A DNA stretch of 64,000 bases from contig NC_046683.1 of assembly GCF_009870125.1 (NCBI RefSeq), forward strand, positions 37,587,869-37,651,868. The letters are read 5' to 3'. The notes beneath the pieces are model-generated. The model worked only from the letters and a program-made list of their open reading frames with translations, did no database searches and was not told where the DNA came from. The translations under genes and the position numbers were made by a program. Source of the DNA: Drosophila pseudoobscura (lineage: Eukaryota; Arthropoda; Insecta; Diptera; Drosophilidae). Below, in pieces: positions 33,401 through 45,932 of this stretch (position 1 is the stretch's first letter; each line of letters opens with the position of its first letter).

Positions 33401-35870
33401 AGCCTCATAGGAGCCGGTCGGCTTCTGGGAGTATATGTTGAACAGACGCGGCAGAAAGTTCTTCGCGTACAGCCCGATGGCCGTGTGACAGCTCTCGCTC
33501 TGGCTGTCGCCAAGCAGCTCCAGCAGACCATCAAAGATGGGGGCTCGGAACTCGGGATTCTTCTGCAGCACGGAGCCGAGGGTGGGGGCCAGATGGCGTA
33601 GGTACTCGGGATCCCGCGGCTGGCGGCAGAAGCCCGGGAAGAGGCCCCACAGCTGGCAGCACAGCAGCTCGTATATGTGGGACGATGAGGTGTTCTCGGC
33701 GACGGCGAACTCTTTCCACTTGCCCTGGCAGTCCGTGGCCAGGGGCACAATGTGCTCCTTGAAGAACTGCAAGCTCGCTCCGTTTGCCCCCTCGCGCAGG
33801 AGTGGCAGTAGCCAGGAACGCTCCAGCTGCATGCCCCCTCTCCCATCGGCGAGGGGAACAGCTGTGAGGACCAGCTCGGGTCCCAATGCCTTGATGGCAC
33901 TGATCAGGGTGTGCTCAATCTGCAGCCGCATGCTGCTTTGGCTGTCGTACCGCTTGGCGATGGTCAGCAGCGATGGCGTTAGCTCAGTGCTGGAAAGCAG
34001 ACCGGAAAACAGAAAGGAAAAGGAACAGAAGATATAAATCTCAATTAAAACTCAAGGAGAATGCTTTTCAGGAATGAACTCACGCAAAGTGCTTGCCACA
34101 GGCCTCGAAAACAATGGAGAAGATGAGGATGACGTATTTGGAGATTTCTCCAAACGGAGCACTCAGAACCTTGTGAAGTGCCGAAATGATTCGGGCCACG
34201 CTCTGGCGATTTCGCTGAGCGTCTTCGGGCGCCGCGCAGGCATGCGACACGCAGTCCTGCAGCAGTTCCTTGATGCAGTTGGAGACGCCAACGACGAGCT
34301 CTGTGCGCTCCGAGAGCCACAAGTCTGTAGTGCACACCTCGAAGAGGCGGGGCAGGGCTTGCATGCACAGGTCTAACCGCAACGTGGCCAAATGCAGGTG
34401 ACCCTCCTTAAGGACCGTGATCCAAGTAAGCGTCTGACGGACATCCGAGCGATCCGGCCGATATTCATGGATGGCGGCCAACAGCTTTGCACAGAGTGTG
34501 GCATTCAGGTTGGCGCTGCGCGTGAGAAACAGGGCATGCAGCGCCTGGAAGCAATTGGTGCGGACCAGAAAATTCGCTGCCGTCATAATGGACAGCAGGT
34601 GTTCGCACACCGCGCGTATCTCCTCTGTGCGGAACCCCGACAAGGTGTCCTTGAGCAGGGCTAGTGTGTGGAGTACCGTCGTCTGGGCGTTGACCAGCAC
34701 CTCGGGCTTAAATTGGGCCAAACAGAACTTGGTCACACGACCGCTCGCTGGATGGTGATTCACTTTGGACTGCTGCTGCTTCTGGTCCTCCTCCACTGCC
34801 GTATTCTCTTCACCTTCTTGACCCCCTGTGGTTGGCGCAGGTTGGGGAAGCATGAAGCAGCTGCCGTGTATGATTGCCACAACCGCGTGCTGGGCAGCTT
34901 TGCGTATTTTCGGCTTGGCGTGAATTGTGAACGCGAGCAAAGCGTCAAAGTACTGCGTGGTGGAGCTGTAGGTCCAAGTGGCGTAGTCCTGGGCCCGCAA
35001 CAGCACTGACATGCATCCGATAAGCTGTAAGAGAGACAGAGAGAACCAAGAGAAAAGGATTATATGTATAATCTACAAGGCCAGAGACGCTTTAAGTGCT
35101 AGTAGGGGAAGCTACTTGCATAACGGATAACCGATTGGTTTGTGGATTCCATGAAGCGTTTAAGGAGCTTCTGAGCGGTGGCGGCCGTTTGGCTGAAACG
35201 TTTTCGCAGTACCGGAGCCGGGACAGACTTGATGCCCATGGAGAGCAGCGCGATGCCGGCAATGGTGTCCCGCTCCTCGGTGGAGGCTTCGATTTGCTCC
35301 ATAAGAAGCAGAAAGTACTCAGTGGAAGACTCACTGCCGCCATTCTCGCGTATAACGTCAGTGAGGGCACTCAGTATGGCCAGCATTTCCTTGTGCAGAG
35401 CGGATGAGGCCCGGAAGCCGGTGAGGAGCTTCTTAAAGCTCACGTTGCTGCAGCTGCTGTAGTTGGAGGCGAATGTCTTGAAGGTCTTGAATGTTCCTGT
35501 GGGCTGTGTGCCCGTGCCGGACATGCCATCGTCGTCGTCCAGAGTGAAGCTCATTAAGCTGCCTGCCACATCGTTAACTGTTGTTGTCTCCGCGTTGTAC
35601 GCCTGACGCTGTTCGTGCTTGTGCACTGCCTCCAATGTGAGGCCGTTTGGTGCTGGAGCGGAGGCTGTAGAGGAATTCAGGTTAGGGACAGGCAGGACAG
35701 TGTTTCAATAACAACCGGTTGCACATACCCAGACTTAAATTTGGCTGAAAGAAACGCGACTTTGCTTTGAGGCGATGCTTCATCTGCTCCGGGTTGGATT
35801 TGGCCGACTCTCCTTTGCGCCATGTCTTACCCTTGCCATGGCGTTTCAATTTCGATCGAAATTTACCCAT
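30412..35870 (-). CDS. RRP12: RRP12-like ribosome biogenesis protein (HEAT repeats)
   Basis: Ten exons: 35729-35870, 35120-35664, 34084-35024, 33108-33989, 32868-33002, 32356-32788, 32022-32290, 31227-31426, 30615-31170, 30412-30514. All junction phases agree and give 1401 residues (human 1297). The N terminus is [20 protein letters not shown]. Alpha-helical HEAT repeats with the NUC173 region follow ([56 protein letters not shown]). After these come [18 protein letters not shown], an acidic/basic disordered region, and the conserved end [26 protein letters not shown] and [18 protein letters not shown]12 acts in the nucleolus in processing and nuclear export of pre-ribosomes. Exon 10 is tiny; exon 9 alone would end in a false stop at the splice site. 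Intron 2 (35025-35119) uses a GCAAGT donor. The gene ends 272 bp from the end of Tango2. I believe the D. melanogaster orthologue is CG2691. Confidence 0.95.
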
Positions 35871-35956
35871 GGTTATCAAAAATCTGTAAAATAAAGCCCG
35901 TAAATTGAACTAACGAACCCAACCAAACACGTGCAATGCAGTGTGACTGCAGTGAT

Positions 35957-36010
35957 AAAATATACCAGTCTGAACAGCAGAAATATACCGTCTCATTTTA
36001 AAAATATACC
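35957..36010 (-). promoter_or_regulatory. Triple AAATATACC boxes (Motif 7-like) upstream of RRP12
   Basis: Three copies of AAATATACC lie at 35958, 35981 and 36002, followed by a further AAATATAC at about 36013. On the minus strand they read GGTATATTT. This matches the Drosophila core-promoter Motif 7 consensus (GGTATWTTT-like), typical of housekeeping genes. They lie 90-145 bp upstream of the RRP12 start codon, so the transcription start is probably among them. Confidence 0.6.
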
Positions 36011-36969
36011 GTAAATATACTGACGAATGCAAGTTATGCCATGTATCGGATACCGATATGTCGTTAAGCCATGGAGCAGCCAGCATATCAAAGTACAGTT
36101 TTATCTCATATCCTATCCATTTAAGAAAAGCCTTATCCACATATCAATTATTGAGTATCAATCGATACATTTTTTGGAATATATATGTATATTCCTGTGC
36201 GCTTGCCAGCCCTGCCAGAATACAACAGTCTGGCAGCCTTGTGCAACCAGTTGAATGCAAAAGAAATAGAAGAAGCAGGGCCCGAAAATAGTGCGCAAAA
36301 TAGATTGTTTTTTTATGTGTATATGTGACATTGTTAAACAATTTCGAAGAAAAGCGGCAAATACGAGTGATATTGTGTTTTATTGTGCAGTGTATACGTC
36401 CAAAGACAGAAAAAATCACTGTTCGAAAGGAAACCCTACCAATGCATATGAACGTTGACACATGAACATACGGAGAGGCATATGTATAGGCACACAATCG
36501 TGCAGAGAAACGGGAAACTCGGTTATTGTTGTGAGTGTGTAAGTGTGCGAAGAGAAGCCAACCAAGCCTGGAATAGTAAAATTGATAAAACAAAACGCGG
36601 GCCTGCGCCAACGACCAATTTTGCGTCAGCAGCAGCTCAAGGAATCGGAGAACTAGCAGGCAGGAGTGGACGGAGGAGGCGGCAGAGACTAAGAAGAAAC
36701 CTCAAGGCGCACCACCAGAGCGAGAGAGAGAGAGAGCGCGAGAGTGAGAGAGACACAAACACAATTGTTGTTGCTAAAAATAGCAACAAATAGACAAACC
36801 CTGTGCCATCGTTGACGCAGACCAGGCGCTTCTACGTAGTACCTTAATTTCGATTTGGCTTCCACTTGGCGGTGGGGACAGTGTGTGTTACCGTTAGCCT
36901 GCGAGTAGTGACAAGGCGCAAACTTGCAATCCGCTTACCGCACGCTCCCTCAATAACAACAATCAAAAA

Positions 36970-37084
36970 ATGCTTTTGAAATTCACAAAAACCAGTGGAG
37001 CTGGCAATGCTGGACCGGGCTCTGTGGCGGGTTCCAGTTCATCCTCAATGCAAACGACCACGTCGTATGCCGCTCGCGGAACAG
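36970..37084 (+). CDS. First coding exon of an unrecognised gene
   Basis: ATG 36970 has an excellent context (ATCAAAAAATG) after a long leader with typical fly features: CAA-rich DNA, GA runs at 36720-36755 and few competing ATGs just upstream. It encodes 38 codons, MLLKFTKTSGAGNAGPGSVA onward, ending TTTSYAARGT. A splice donor ACAG|GTTTGT follows in phase 1. The peptide is Gly/Ser/Thr-rich and I do not recognise it. No partner exon in the right phase was found in the next 27 kb, so this gene probably has a very long first intron and continues beyond the window. It lies divergently to RRP12, 1.1 kb between start codons. Confidence 0.55.
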
Positions 37085-38072
37085 GTTTGTGCCTTCAATC
37101 CTCCTATCTTTTCGTCTTACAAAATTGAGTAGATACAATTTGTTTGTTTCTTATATGTAGTCTCTGTTTTTGTTTATTTTTATATGTATGTGTGTAGCTG
37201 TGTGTGTGCTAGTGGACAAACAAAAATATAACTCCAACCCAAAAGTTACAAGTTGTCTGATAATACATGAAGCCATCTGATCTCCTTTCTATAAAAATGT
37301 GCGTTAGATTGATTTTAATTTACGTTCACCCAACCTGCCCACCCGCCCCTTTTCGATATGTAACCATGAATCGAAAGCATTTCATGTTTTGCCCCCACAA
37401 ACATTGCGACATTGAGAGGCGAAAGGCACGTGTACGCAACACACATGCCCACATACTCATATGTATGTATGTACATTCATATCAACATATGTATGTATGT
37501 ACATATGTATGTAGATATGTATGCTAACAGATATTTATACACAAACACGCACACTTTATTGTCCGTAAGTACTGGCTAAACGAGCCAGCAGCTCCAAGAG
37601 CTCAGGGGTGGGTATATTGAATTCCTGTATACATATGTATATATACAGAAACTGAATACCGGTTAGTATAATGTTGCGGCACGTGTTCCGCGACTCGCAA
37701 CGTCAGGACTGGTTTTGAATATACCTGGTTGTTGATATATGTACACATATGTAGAATAAATAGAGCAATGAATGGAACGTGGTCATGTATTTGTTGGGGG
37801 GCTGACTAATTTAAATAGTTCATATTTGATCACGGATGTACTATATACATAAATATCTAGATACATCTAGATGGCTTGGCTCATTTAGATCCAGTCAGGC
37901 CAGGGTGCTCCCTTGTTTAGCCAGTACTTAATGCTCACTCTCCAAGGCAAAACAGTGAGCATGGGTTCATTGGGCTCCTGCTTCTGTTTGTTTCATTCAA
38001 TTCCAATGTTCAATGCTACACGTGGCAACAACAGCAACATAGATGATAACTGTTGCTGCAAATACAGTTGAA

Positions 38073-38120
<48 letters not shown>

Positions 38121-38704
38121 TATCTACATACATATGTATGTGTGTACTCGTAAATGGCCCCAATCGTTTACTGCGTTCCTTTTCGCTGTTTGCTCAGTAT
38201 TTCATTTCTCGGCTCCTTCGGAAGGCACTTCCACTGTCTCCACCAATTCCGCTATCCTGAGCCATTTGTTTGCTCCGTCTAATTCTCATTATAGAATTAA
38301 ATGTTTGCCCCCTTCCATTCAGGTATATACAATGTACACATGTACGCATGTACATACATATGTACATACATACTCACGAGTATGCCACCGGGATGTCACC
38401 TGGGCAGGTGGCGAAACGGGTGGCGAGCTTCCATTTGCATATTCCCCCATTGCAGGGCACAGAGTGTAAAGAGTGTGTCCTACTGTGCTTATCTAAGCTT
38501 GTCATCCCACATAGTATGTATATGTATGTACATATGTGCAGGTACTAACGGTAATTCTGGACAAAGTTTCTGCAATAGCTTCTCCATACCACTTCCCAAA
38601 TATGATTTAGATCGGACAGTTTAAATCGAAACCGTATACTTCAGCCCCCAGGACGGATCCATATGCATGGACCCACAGACTATGTTTGCATTTATGCACA
38701 TACA
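37085..38704 (+). other. Presumed intron 1 of the gene at 36970: microsatellite-rich
   Basis: It contains TACATATGTA clusters at 37458-37515, 37627-37645, 37737-37755, 38125-38142, 38340-38372 and 38515-38535, plus an AC run at 38074-38116. No exon-like peptide was found. Confidence 0.4.
38074..38116. repeat. AC dinucleotide microsatellite (about 21 units)
   Basis: An uninterrupted run, the longest CA repeat of the window, and probably length-polymorphic. Confidence 0.95.
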
Positions 38705-39110
38705 TATGTAGGAATTTCCATGGAAGGAAATTGAAGGAACTACTGAGACCAACAAATTAAATGTTAATACAAACACATATCCGTATATGCACGCACGTTA
38801 TGTCAATATTATTTTCTAGTTTGATTGAAACTTACCGAATTTAACCAATTGACATACCTTTCATGTGAAATCCTATTAAATCCTAATAAGAGATATACAT
38901 ATCTAGTTAATTTTTAATTTTTGAGGTATTTTTTTGTATTCTTTAGACTTAGTCAGGTTCTTTTGTATTATTATTATTATTATTATTATTATTAGTACGA
39001 CAGACGATTCTTGATAAAAGTTCCAGAAACTTTTCTCAATATCGGTTAACGGTATATCTTTTAACTTCTATAAAGTTTTTGGTCCCGTGCCACAGAGGCT
39101 AAATCAAATT
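38705..39110 (+). repeat. Short dispersed repeat family (copy 2)
   Basis: Shared order with the copies at 46840 and 50630: GGAA-rich start, CCAACAAATTAAA, AAACACAT, TATTATTTTC, TTGAAACTTACCGAATTTAACCAATTGACAT, then GATTCTTGATAAAAGTTCC. A TTA microsatellite (38967-38994) has expanded inside it. No coding capacity. Confidence 0.5.
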
Positions 39111-39395
39111 AAAGAAGAAAAAAAAACTACAGATTCAAATCATATTTGCGTGAAATTATAACCATTATAAAGGGACATCTATGCAAAAGATTTATCAGAA
39201 ATTCGCATCAATATATTGCCTCTACTTTCGCCGAAATCCGGGTTTGAATTGATCGCCGCAAGACCACGTACATATATTTTTGTCCCTTGCGACTGTCTTG
39301 GTATTTTTTGCAAAAATCTCGGAAAAGAATAGTTGCCCAAAATCGACATATTATAGGGCTGATCAAAGGGCTTCTTCCGTCTTATTCGGACTTTT

Positions 39396-39470
39396 TTATA
39401 CCCGATACTCAAAGAGTATCTGTCTGTCTGTCTGTTAATTGCATTGGAAGTCTCGTGACTAGAATTGAGT
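39396..39470 (+). mobile_element. Terminal fragment of a Helitron-like element
   Basis: TATACCCGATACTCAAAGAG followed by TATCTGTCTGTCTGTCTG matches the 5' end of the family at 57713 with most of the interior lost. Sequence then diverges. Confidence 0.5.
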
Positions 39471-42400
39471 CAGCAATTGTTTTGTTCGCCCTCGCTCTCT
39501 CCCCCCCTACCCACTCCACACTCAAGTTGGTTAATTTAATACAATTTTCTGCTCTCTAGATTAGTTAATGATCATCGTTGTTGCTGTTGCTTTTGTTGCT
39601 ATTCAGCGTTCGGGCTGTTTTGGTATTCAAAGCCCGACGGCGACAATCGACGGCAATCGACGGCAACGACGACGGCGACGACTTGAATAATTTCAAGTTA
39701 GTTAATCAATTTAATTATGTATGAAAATCGTTTTATTTGCTATTGTTGATGCGACAATATTATAGTTTACTCGTATCCCCCCTCCCCTCTGCCCACACAC
39801 ACTCTCCTCTACACTATACACCATATGTACATATGTACATATATGTATGTATGTATGTATGTATGTACCATTGTTCGCCCAGTGTGTGTTAGTGTTAGAG
39901 TTGTTGTTGTGGTGTGGGGCGGGGCAGTGCCTGGTATTAAATTGAAAAAATAATGAATGGCAGCGCCAGTCCAAGTCTATACTGCAAATAAGCTACATAC
40001 GACATTCCGATGCCGATTCCGATGCCGATGCCGATGCCGATTCCGATGCAGCGATATACATATGTACACCCATATGTATGCATGTATGCATGTATGCATG
40101 TTGTAGCCTCTATTGATGAGCGCCAGCAAAACATCACCACCAACACATCAACAGGTTTGTAGACTTTTCGGCATGTGGGATGTGTTCGTACAGAAAGAGA
40201 TCGGAGAGAGTGGCTGCCATAGGGTTGTTCTACCCGAAGAGCGGGGACCTTATCTCTCATTGAATGTATTGTACCTTTGTACATGTGTATGCATGTGTGT
40301 ACTTTGCGCTCACTTCTGCTCTCCGTCTTCGTCTTCGACTACCTCTACCTCTCCCTCTCCCTTTCCCACTCCTTCTTTGTCTCATTGCTTCGTGCTGATG
40401 AGGTTGGCTTTCCCACAAAAAAGTTTCAACTTGAATCTCTCTTCTGTTCTACCCCTGGCTCTGCTCTTCTCACTTGTTTTGATCTCTTGCCTTTTTTTGT
40501 TTTTGTTTTTTTGCGAGCCCACCTCAATTTGTTTGTTGTTGCGCTGTCACCCCAAAGCCACGTGTTTTTTTTTTTATTATTTTGTGTGTGTGTGTGTGGT
40601 GTGTGTGTTTGTGTTTGTGTGTCGAGTGCGCCTGATCAGCCCCTCGGTACTACTTTGCTGCCGACATCCCCGGCTGGCTGCCCCCGTCGATGCACGATTC
40701 AAATGTGTCTCGCGTTCAAAACAAAATGATTAAATTCGTTGCCTGTTCCCCTGTCTGTGCTTCTTCCAATTCGATTTCCGTTAATGGATATTTAAGCAAA
40801 GGGTACATTAATATGAGGTGAGGGGTGTTTAGTGTTCTGTCTTCGCAGCATTATGCCTGACCGTGAATAAATGCCCCTCGAGACTATCCCTAGTCGACTA
40901 GTCGACGGCTTCCCATGCCCCATATCCAATCTGTTCCGAGGGACTTCACTTGCCTGATCGAGGCTTACTCGTTTGCCCACTTTTCTGTGTCATTCACAGG
41001 GCATTCGCCCCGTTGTCCCTTCTCTCGTGCTGCAAATATGGATCTGAACCGTTAAAACGCTCACAAACAAGCGAATAAAAATACCCAAATAAAGGCCATT
41101 GTAATGCCGGCTGGTCGATAAGCTCCGAGCCGAAATTAATATATGTACATATCGTCCCATTAATGGCAAATAAGTTTTGGCTCTTTCTGCTGTTTGCTGT
41201 TTGCTGTCTGCTGTCTGCTGTCCGCTGTCGGCGGTTGGTCCCCGGCGACAACGAGAGACAATAAAATGCAATCAAAGTATTTATTGGGGCCTCGGAGTCG
41301 AGTCGTAACAAACTGAAGAGATTCGAGTTCAGTTTAGCCATGCTTCACCTGAGTGTAAATCCATGAGTCACGCGAATCCGGGACACTGATCTATCCGCAG
41401 TCCGCACTCCGCAGTCCGCAATCGCAGTAGGGAAATTAATTCTGAACAAAGGAGCGATGAGACTTTCCCAATTCATGGAACAAACGATATGCGATCCGCA
41501 ATTATTCAATGAGAATCACTCTCGGGTTTGCATTTTTAATTGCCATCGTAGAAGGAGGAGGGGACTGACTTTTACGAAGGCAGGAGGCTGTTTGGTTATG
41601 GGAAATTTTCTCGTATCTTTCTTGGTGAATAGTACCCTACCCCATGCATGCTCGCAGTCATTGTGGGGAACCAGGAAAAACCTGGACTAGACAGCCTTCC
41701 AACTTAAACAGTGTTGGCTACCAGATTAATCGGGAATTCGGGAATTCTGGAATTCTGGAATCCGTTTTGGGGCCATCCAACAGACCCTGAAATGCAGTTT
41801 GCTTGAAAGGATCGAGGAACATTCCAACATAGTCCGGACCCAATAGATATGTAAATTTGCACCCATATTTTTAATTCGAAGACATGGGCTGGTCGCCAAA
41901 TAGTTTCTCCACCTAAATTCTAGCTAAGCCGCGCTCCATCGAGGGTATTTTTGATTTTTGCTTGAGCAGGGGAGACGGTGGTTGGGAGTAACTGTAAAAA
42001 GTAGACTGAACCCCGGGGTGGCATGCGAAAAACGACTCTTTTAGGGGATGGTTGAAGTGTGCGCTGGAGCACGACCGAGCCTACAAGGTCCTCGAAGAGT
42101 CCGTCCTGCCTAGAAAGCTACGCGTCTGGGTCAGAGAATGTTCCCATGTGCCGGTGCACGACTCACGCCTGTGCCACAGTGACGAAACATTCCTTGGGCT
42201 GATCGAGAGCGAGGTGCTCTCGGGAGCTATTACGTAGTCAGAAGGACTCCAGAGAAACCCAGTGAAACCCAGTGAAACCCGATTAGCAGCCCGTGTGGGC
42301 TGGGTGAGTGTCTCGAACGCTGGTGTTGGCGTATCTGGCCAAAATGCGTACTTTTGCGCACATTCAAAAATGTTTATAATCCAAACACACACCCGAAAGC

Positions 42401-44109
42401 ACGCTGGGACGTTTTGCCATTTCTAGCCAGTGGATCTCAATCGCATCGAAATCTTATGGACCAACTTTCCAGGCCAGGCCAGGCCAGGCCAGGCCAGGGC
42501 AAGGCATCCAACGAATTGTAGGTTCAAATTTGAGTTCAACTACTATTACCACTATTTCAATGTACAGCAGGTTTCATGGCTCATTGTCTAGGGCCGTGGA
42601 AAACAAGAGGATGGAATGTGACGGGATCTCTTAAGGTTTAGAAAAGCCTACGTTCCAAAAAGATAAGAAAAAGGTATCGAGGTATCGAGGTATCGAGGTA
42701 TCGAATAGTCGCAACACTTGAACGTAGCGTTATTAGTACTTGTTATTGTCATTTTCTAAGTCATTATATACCATTACACTGCTAGATTACCAGCCCCCCA
42801 ACTCCACTCCGCTCCACTGCAACAACTACAGCAGGGTGGGGGGAGGCGCCGAACGACAATTGTTAGTTGAAGGCCAAAACACAACTCTGGTAAAGCGTTT
42901 CGTAGAAGTTAATTTAGAGCAGAAGCCCCTCTACAGAACCCCCCTCTCAGAATCCCCGTGGCAGCGGCCAAGGTCGCTCTCAGAGAGTGGTCCGGAAATG
43001 CCGATAGGTGAAAAACTCTTCTGACTTTTGCAGTGACGAGTGACGTATGTAGGTGATGTTGGACTGGGGCTGCCGGCAACGAGGGGCTGTCGCTGCGATG
43101 CCGCTGTATCGTCATCCAGGTGAGTCCCCCGACAGCCGGTTTCGCTTGGAGATTAATCGAAATGCATGATAGATGCATGGTGGCACGGGTACCATAGGGT
43201 ACGGGAACCGGAGCGGGAACGGCAAGCGTGATGGAGAATGAATCGATGGAACCTGGGTCACTGGGCGTTTCGTCACCATCCCACAAACATCGCAACATTC
43301 CAGCTGGGAATCGGCAATCGGGAAGAACAATCGTTTTCGAGTCCAGGGAAGGTCTGGCAACAGCTAAAAGTTTCGAAAGACTCCCGAGTCAAACATATAA
43401 GCGATGAGCTACGGGTAATTACTGATCGAGAACTAGTTAATTGATCACTAATCGTCCGATGAGCCCAGCTCTGATACAAAACCGCCTTCAAATTTCGTAG
43501 CCTGGAACCGTCTGGCATTTCACTGGATCTTATGCAATGTTTTGCTGCTCAATTTTCTATTCCAATCCAGTACGATATCCATTTAACCCTTTGACAACTG
43601 CGCTGTTTCGTTGTGTACCCTATACCCTATACCCTTCGAGGCTCCACGAGTACTCTTCACCAGCGTGTGACAATGATCGTGGATATCGCAGGGTACAGTA
43701 TGCTCCCCCCTAGAACTAGGAATGCTCGGCCGATCGCCCGGACTGACCCGTCGATTCAGATAGCTTAGGACTCGCGTTTGCTGGGACCAGGCGATACGCT
43801 CTACTCTCCTATGGGAGCCTGGGCAATCGGGGCTTCCTGAAAGGGAAGCGGTGCAAGTGGTGGCAAGGACTTACTATAGACCTTGCTGCACCCCGTCATT
43901 CACTCACCGACTTCCGCGCACTCGGATTGACTCGCGTTCACGTCCTTCACACGAATGACACTCGTTGCTGTCGAGGGTCTCCTTTTATAGCCGGCGGCCA
44001 CAGTCATCTTGCGATCTGGGCCTGCGCCAATCGCAGCCTCCACTTCCCACTCCCCCTCCCACTCCCGCTCCCACGTGGTGTGTGGTATAGGAGTGACTCC
44101 TCGCTATGA
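39471..44109. other. No gene seen; simple repeats
   Basis: It holds GATGCC hexamers (40010-40048), TG runs at about 40583-40622, GCTGTTT/GCTGTCT repeats at 41189-41230, AGGCC x5-6 (42471-42498) and GGTATCGA x4 (42673-42704). A possible small exon with an acceptor (GACTTTTGCAG, ending about 43034) and a donor (CCAG|GTGAGT, about 43121) contains ATG CCG CTG TAT CGT CAT CCA G. It carries stops in every frame that would read through from its acceptor, so it is only a candidate alternative first or leader exon. Confidence 0.35.
42673..42704. repeat. 8-bp tandem repeat GGTATCGA x4
   Basis: Four perfect units. Each includes TATCGA, three quarters of a DRE. Confidence 0.9.
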
Positions 44110-45075
44110 GATAAATCCCATATGCTAGTTCTTGGTGACTTCAACGTGCCAGGTACTGTTTGGTCTTCGGCAAACGAGTTTAATAACTTTTTTGACGGCT
44201 TGCTTGACCTGTTCCTTTTCCTGTTCCTGTCCCTGTCTCAAGTCAACCATGTGAAAAATTCCTGACGTTGATTGCTTGCTCTGTGCTTTGTATCGGATCC
44301 GAGTCCTTCCGCTCTGTATACCCGAAGACGTCTACCATACTACTCCTGGCTATCCTATTGGATTGGTCGGGTAGGCTATAGAGTACGATATCTCATCGTA
44401 TTTCTCGCTAGCCTTTCTCAATACGTCATCGATCTTTTTGCCCAGTTTTTCCAAACCACCTATTCCCAGGGAAGCTGCTCTGGTCAGCCGTACCCCTACG
44501 GTTTACCGAGGTCGAACAGCATTTTCAGTTCCTTGCTAAATAAAAGCTTGCTGCTTCATGATCTTCGACTAGTGGGTCCTGACGGAGTTCCCTGCTGTGT
44601 ACTCAGGCACCGCTCGGAGGTTCTAAGCGGGCCCTTGCTTAACCTATTCACCCACTATTCACTCACTGTTTGTGAGGAATCGTTCACAATTCCTCTCCAT
44701 GAAAAGGCAGCAAGTCTGATGCAACGAACTATAGAGGTATATCAAAGTTACCCGCTATTCCTAAAATGTTTGAGAGGGGTTTAGCTCCGCACCTGCAACA
44801 CCTCTGCAAGTCACTTATATCTCCAACTCAGCATGGATAATACATTTAATTATTTGTGTATTGTCACCATTAAAGGCTTTCAAGGTACCTTGCAGACGGA
44901 TGTTAAGCATTCGAATCAGTAAACCACTTCCTTCCAGCACACAAAATGTACCTTAGATGGATTTCTAGCTATGTATCTCTGTTCCAGGTCCCAAAGAGTC
45001 CTCTTCAGAAACTCCCTCTCACCAGTCAAGGTTTCTTCGGGAGTACCACGGGGCAGCCCTGGATAGCCCTGGCTT
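44110..45075 (+). mobile_element. Degenerate jockey-clade non-LTR retrotransposon (ORF2 relic)
   Basis: The end of an apurinic endonuclease domain is recognisable (LVLGDFNVPGTVW at about 44128, then NEFNNFFDGLLDL, VNHVKNS and FVSDPS). The start of the reverse transcriptase follows (GPDGVPCCVLRH, SEVLSGPLLNLF, ESFTIPLHEK, then APHLQHLCKSLISPTQHG at about 44788 and FRNSLSPVKVSSGVPRGS near 45010-45060). Frameshifts, stops and deletions interrupt it throughout, and the catalytic YADD region is gone or unrecognisable. Related decayed sequence may continue to about 45500. The copy is long dead. Confidence 0.75.
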
Positions 45076-45810
45076 GTTGAGCCGCATAAACCTCACGATT
45101 CCCAACGATTAGATCCACTGGAATCCACTGGAATCCACTGGGAGTTGGCATATCCATACCGTTGTTCCTTCCGCTTTGTAGATCGGTTTTGCATGTGGAA
45201 ATATAAAATGAAGTCTTAGCGAAATCTTAGAATGTCTTGATCCTGTTTCAAAATCTAGTAAATATCGTACACTGGCTTTGTAGGAATGCCAATCGGGTAA
45301 GAAGTGGTCCAACTTGGCGAAGATCGAAGTCCCCAAGGCCATGCCGCCGTCTCGCACTTAATTTCGAGCATTCCATAAAGGGCGAACACACCAGCGATCT
45401 TGAGATTTTCCCTTGGCTCCCTCAGAATTTGAAGCCGAATAAAAACTGCCTATGCGGAGGTCGGAGGTCGGCTCACGCCCAAGGAGTTCTGGGACTGTAA
45501 CAAAACGAGACCAATCGAAAATATTTTCTGGGAGGAGCAGCGAGAGCAACGTGACACGAAACGAAAGAACGAAAGAAAGAGGGCAAACAAATGAAGGAGC
45601 GATTAGGAGCGGAGCGCGTCAGAGAATTGAGGCACGCGCATGTCACGTGACGTTAGCGAACAAAAAAACAACAACAACAACAACAACAACCAGCCGCAGC
45701 GACTCGACTCGACTCAATCAAAGTATTTTGCGTTGCCTCAATCGCAGGCCTCTGGGTCTGACTGGGTCTGTCAGCTCCTCCCCCAGCTGGATTCGCTTCG
45801 CATCCAGAAA

Positions 45811-45932
45811 GCCGAAGCCGAAACAGAATCCGAAGCCGAAGCCGAATCCGAATCCGAATACGAATCCGAGTCGCAATGCTCGTCATAGTTATCGCATCGC
45901 CTCGCATCGCATCGCATCGAATCGAATCGAAT
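45811..45932. repeat. Hexamer (GAAGCC/GAATCC) and pentamer (GCATC/GAATC) repeats
   Basis: About ten imperfect hexamer units are followed 20 bp later by CGCATCGCATCGCATCG and GAATCGAATCGAATC. They produce charged pseudo-peptides (ESEAEAESESEYES) that are not genes. Confidence 0.85.
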
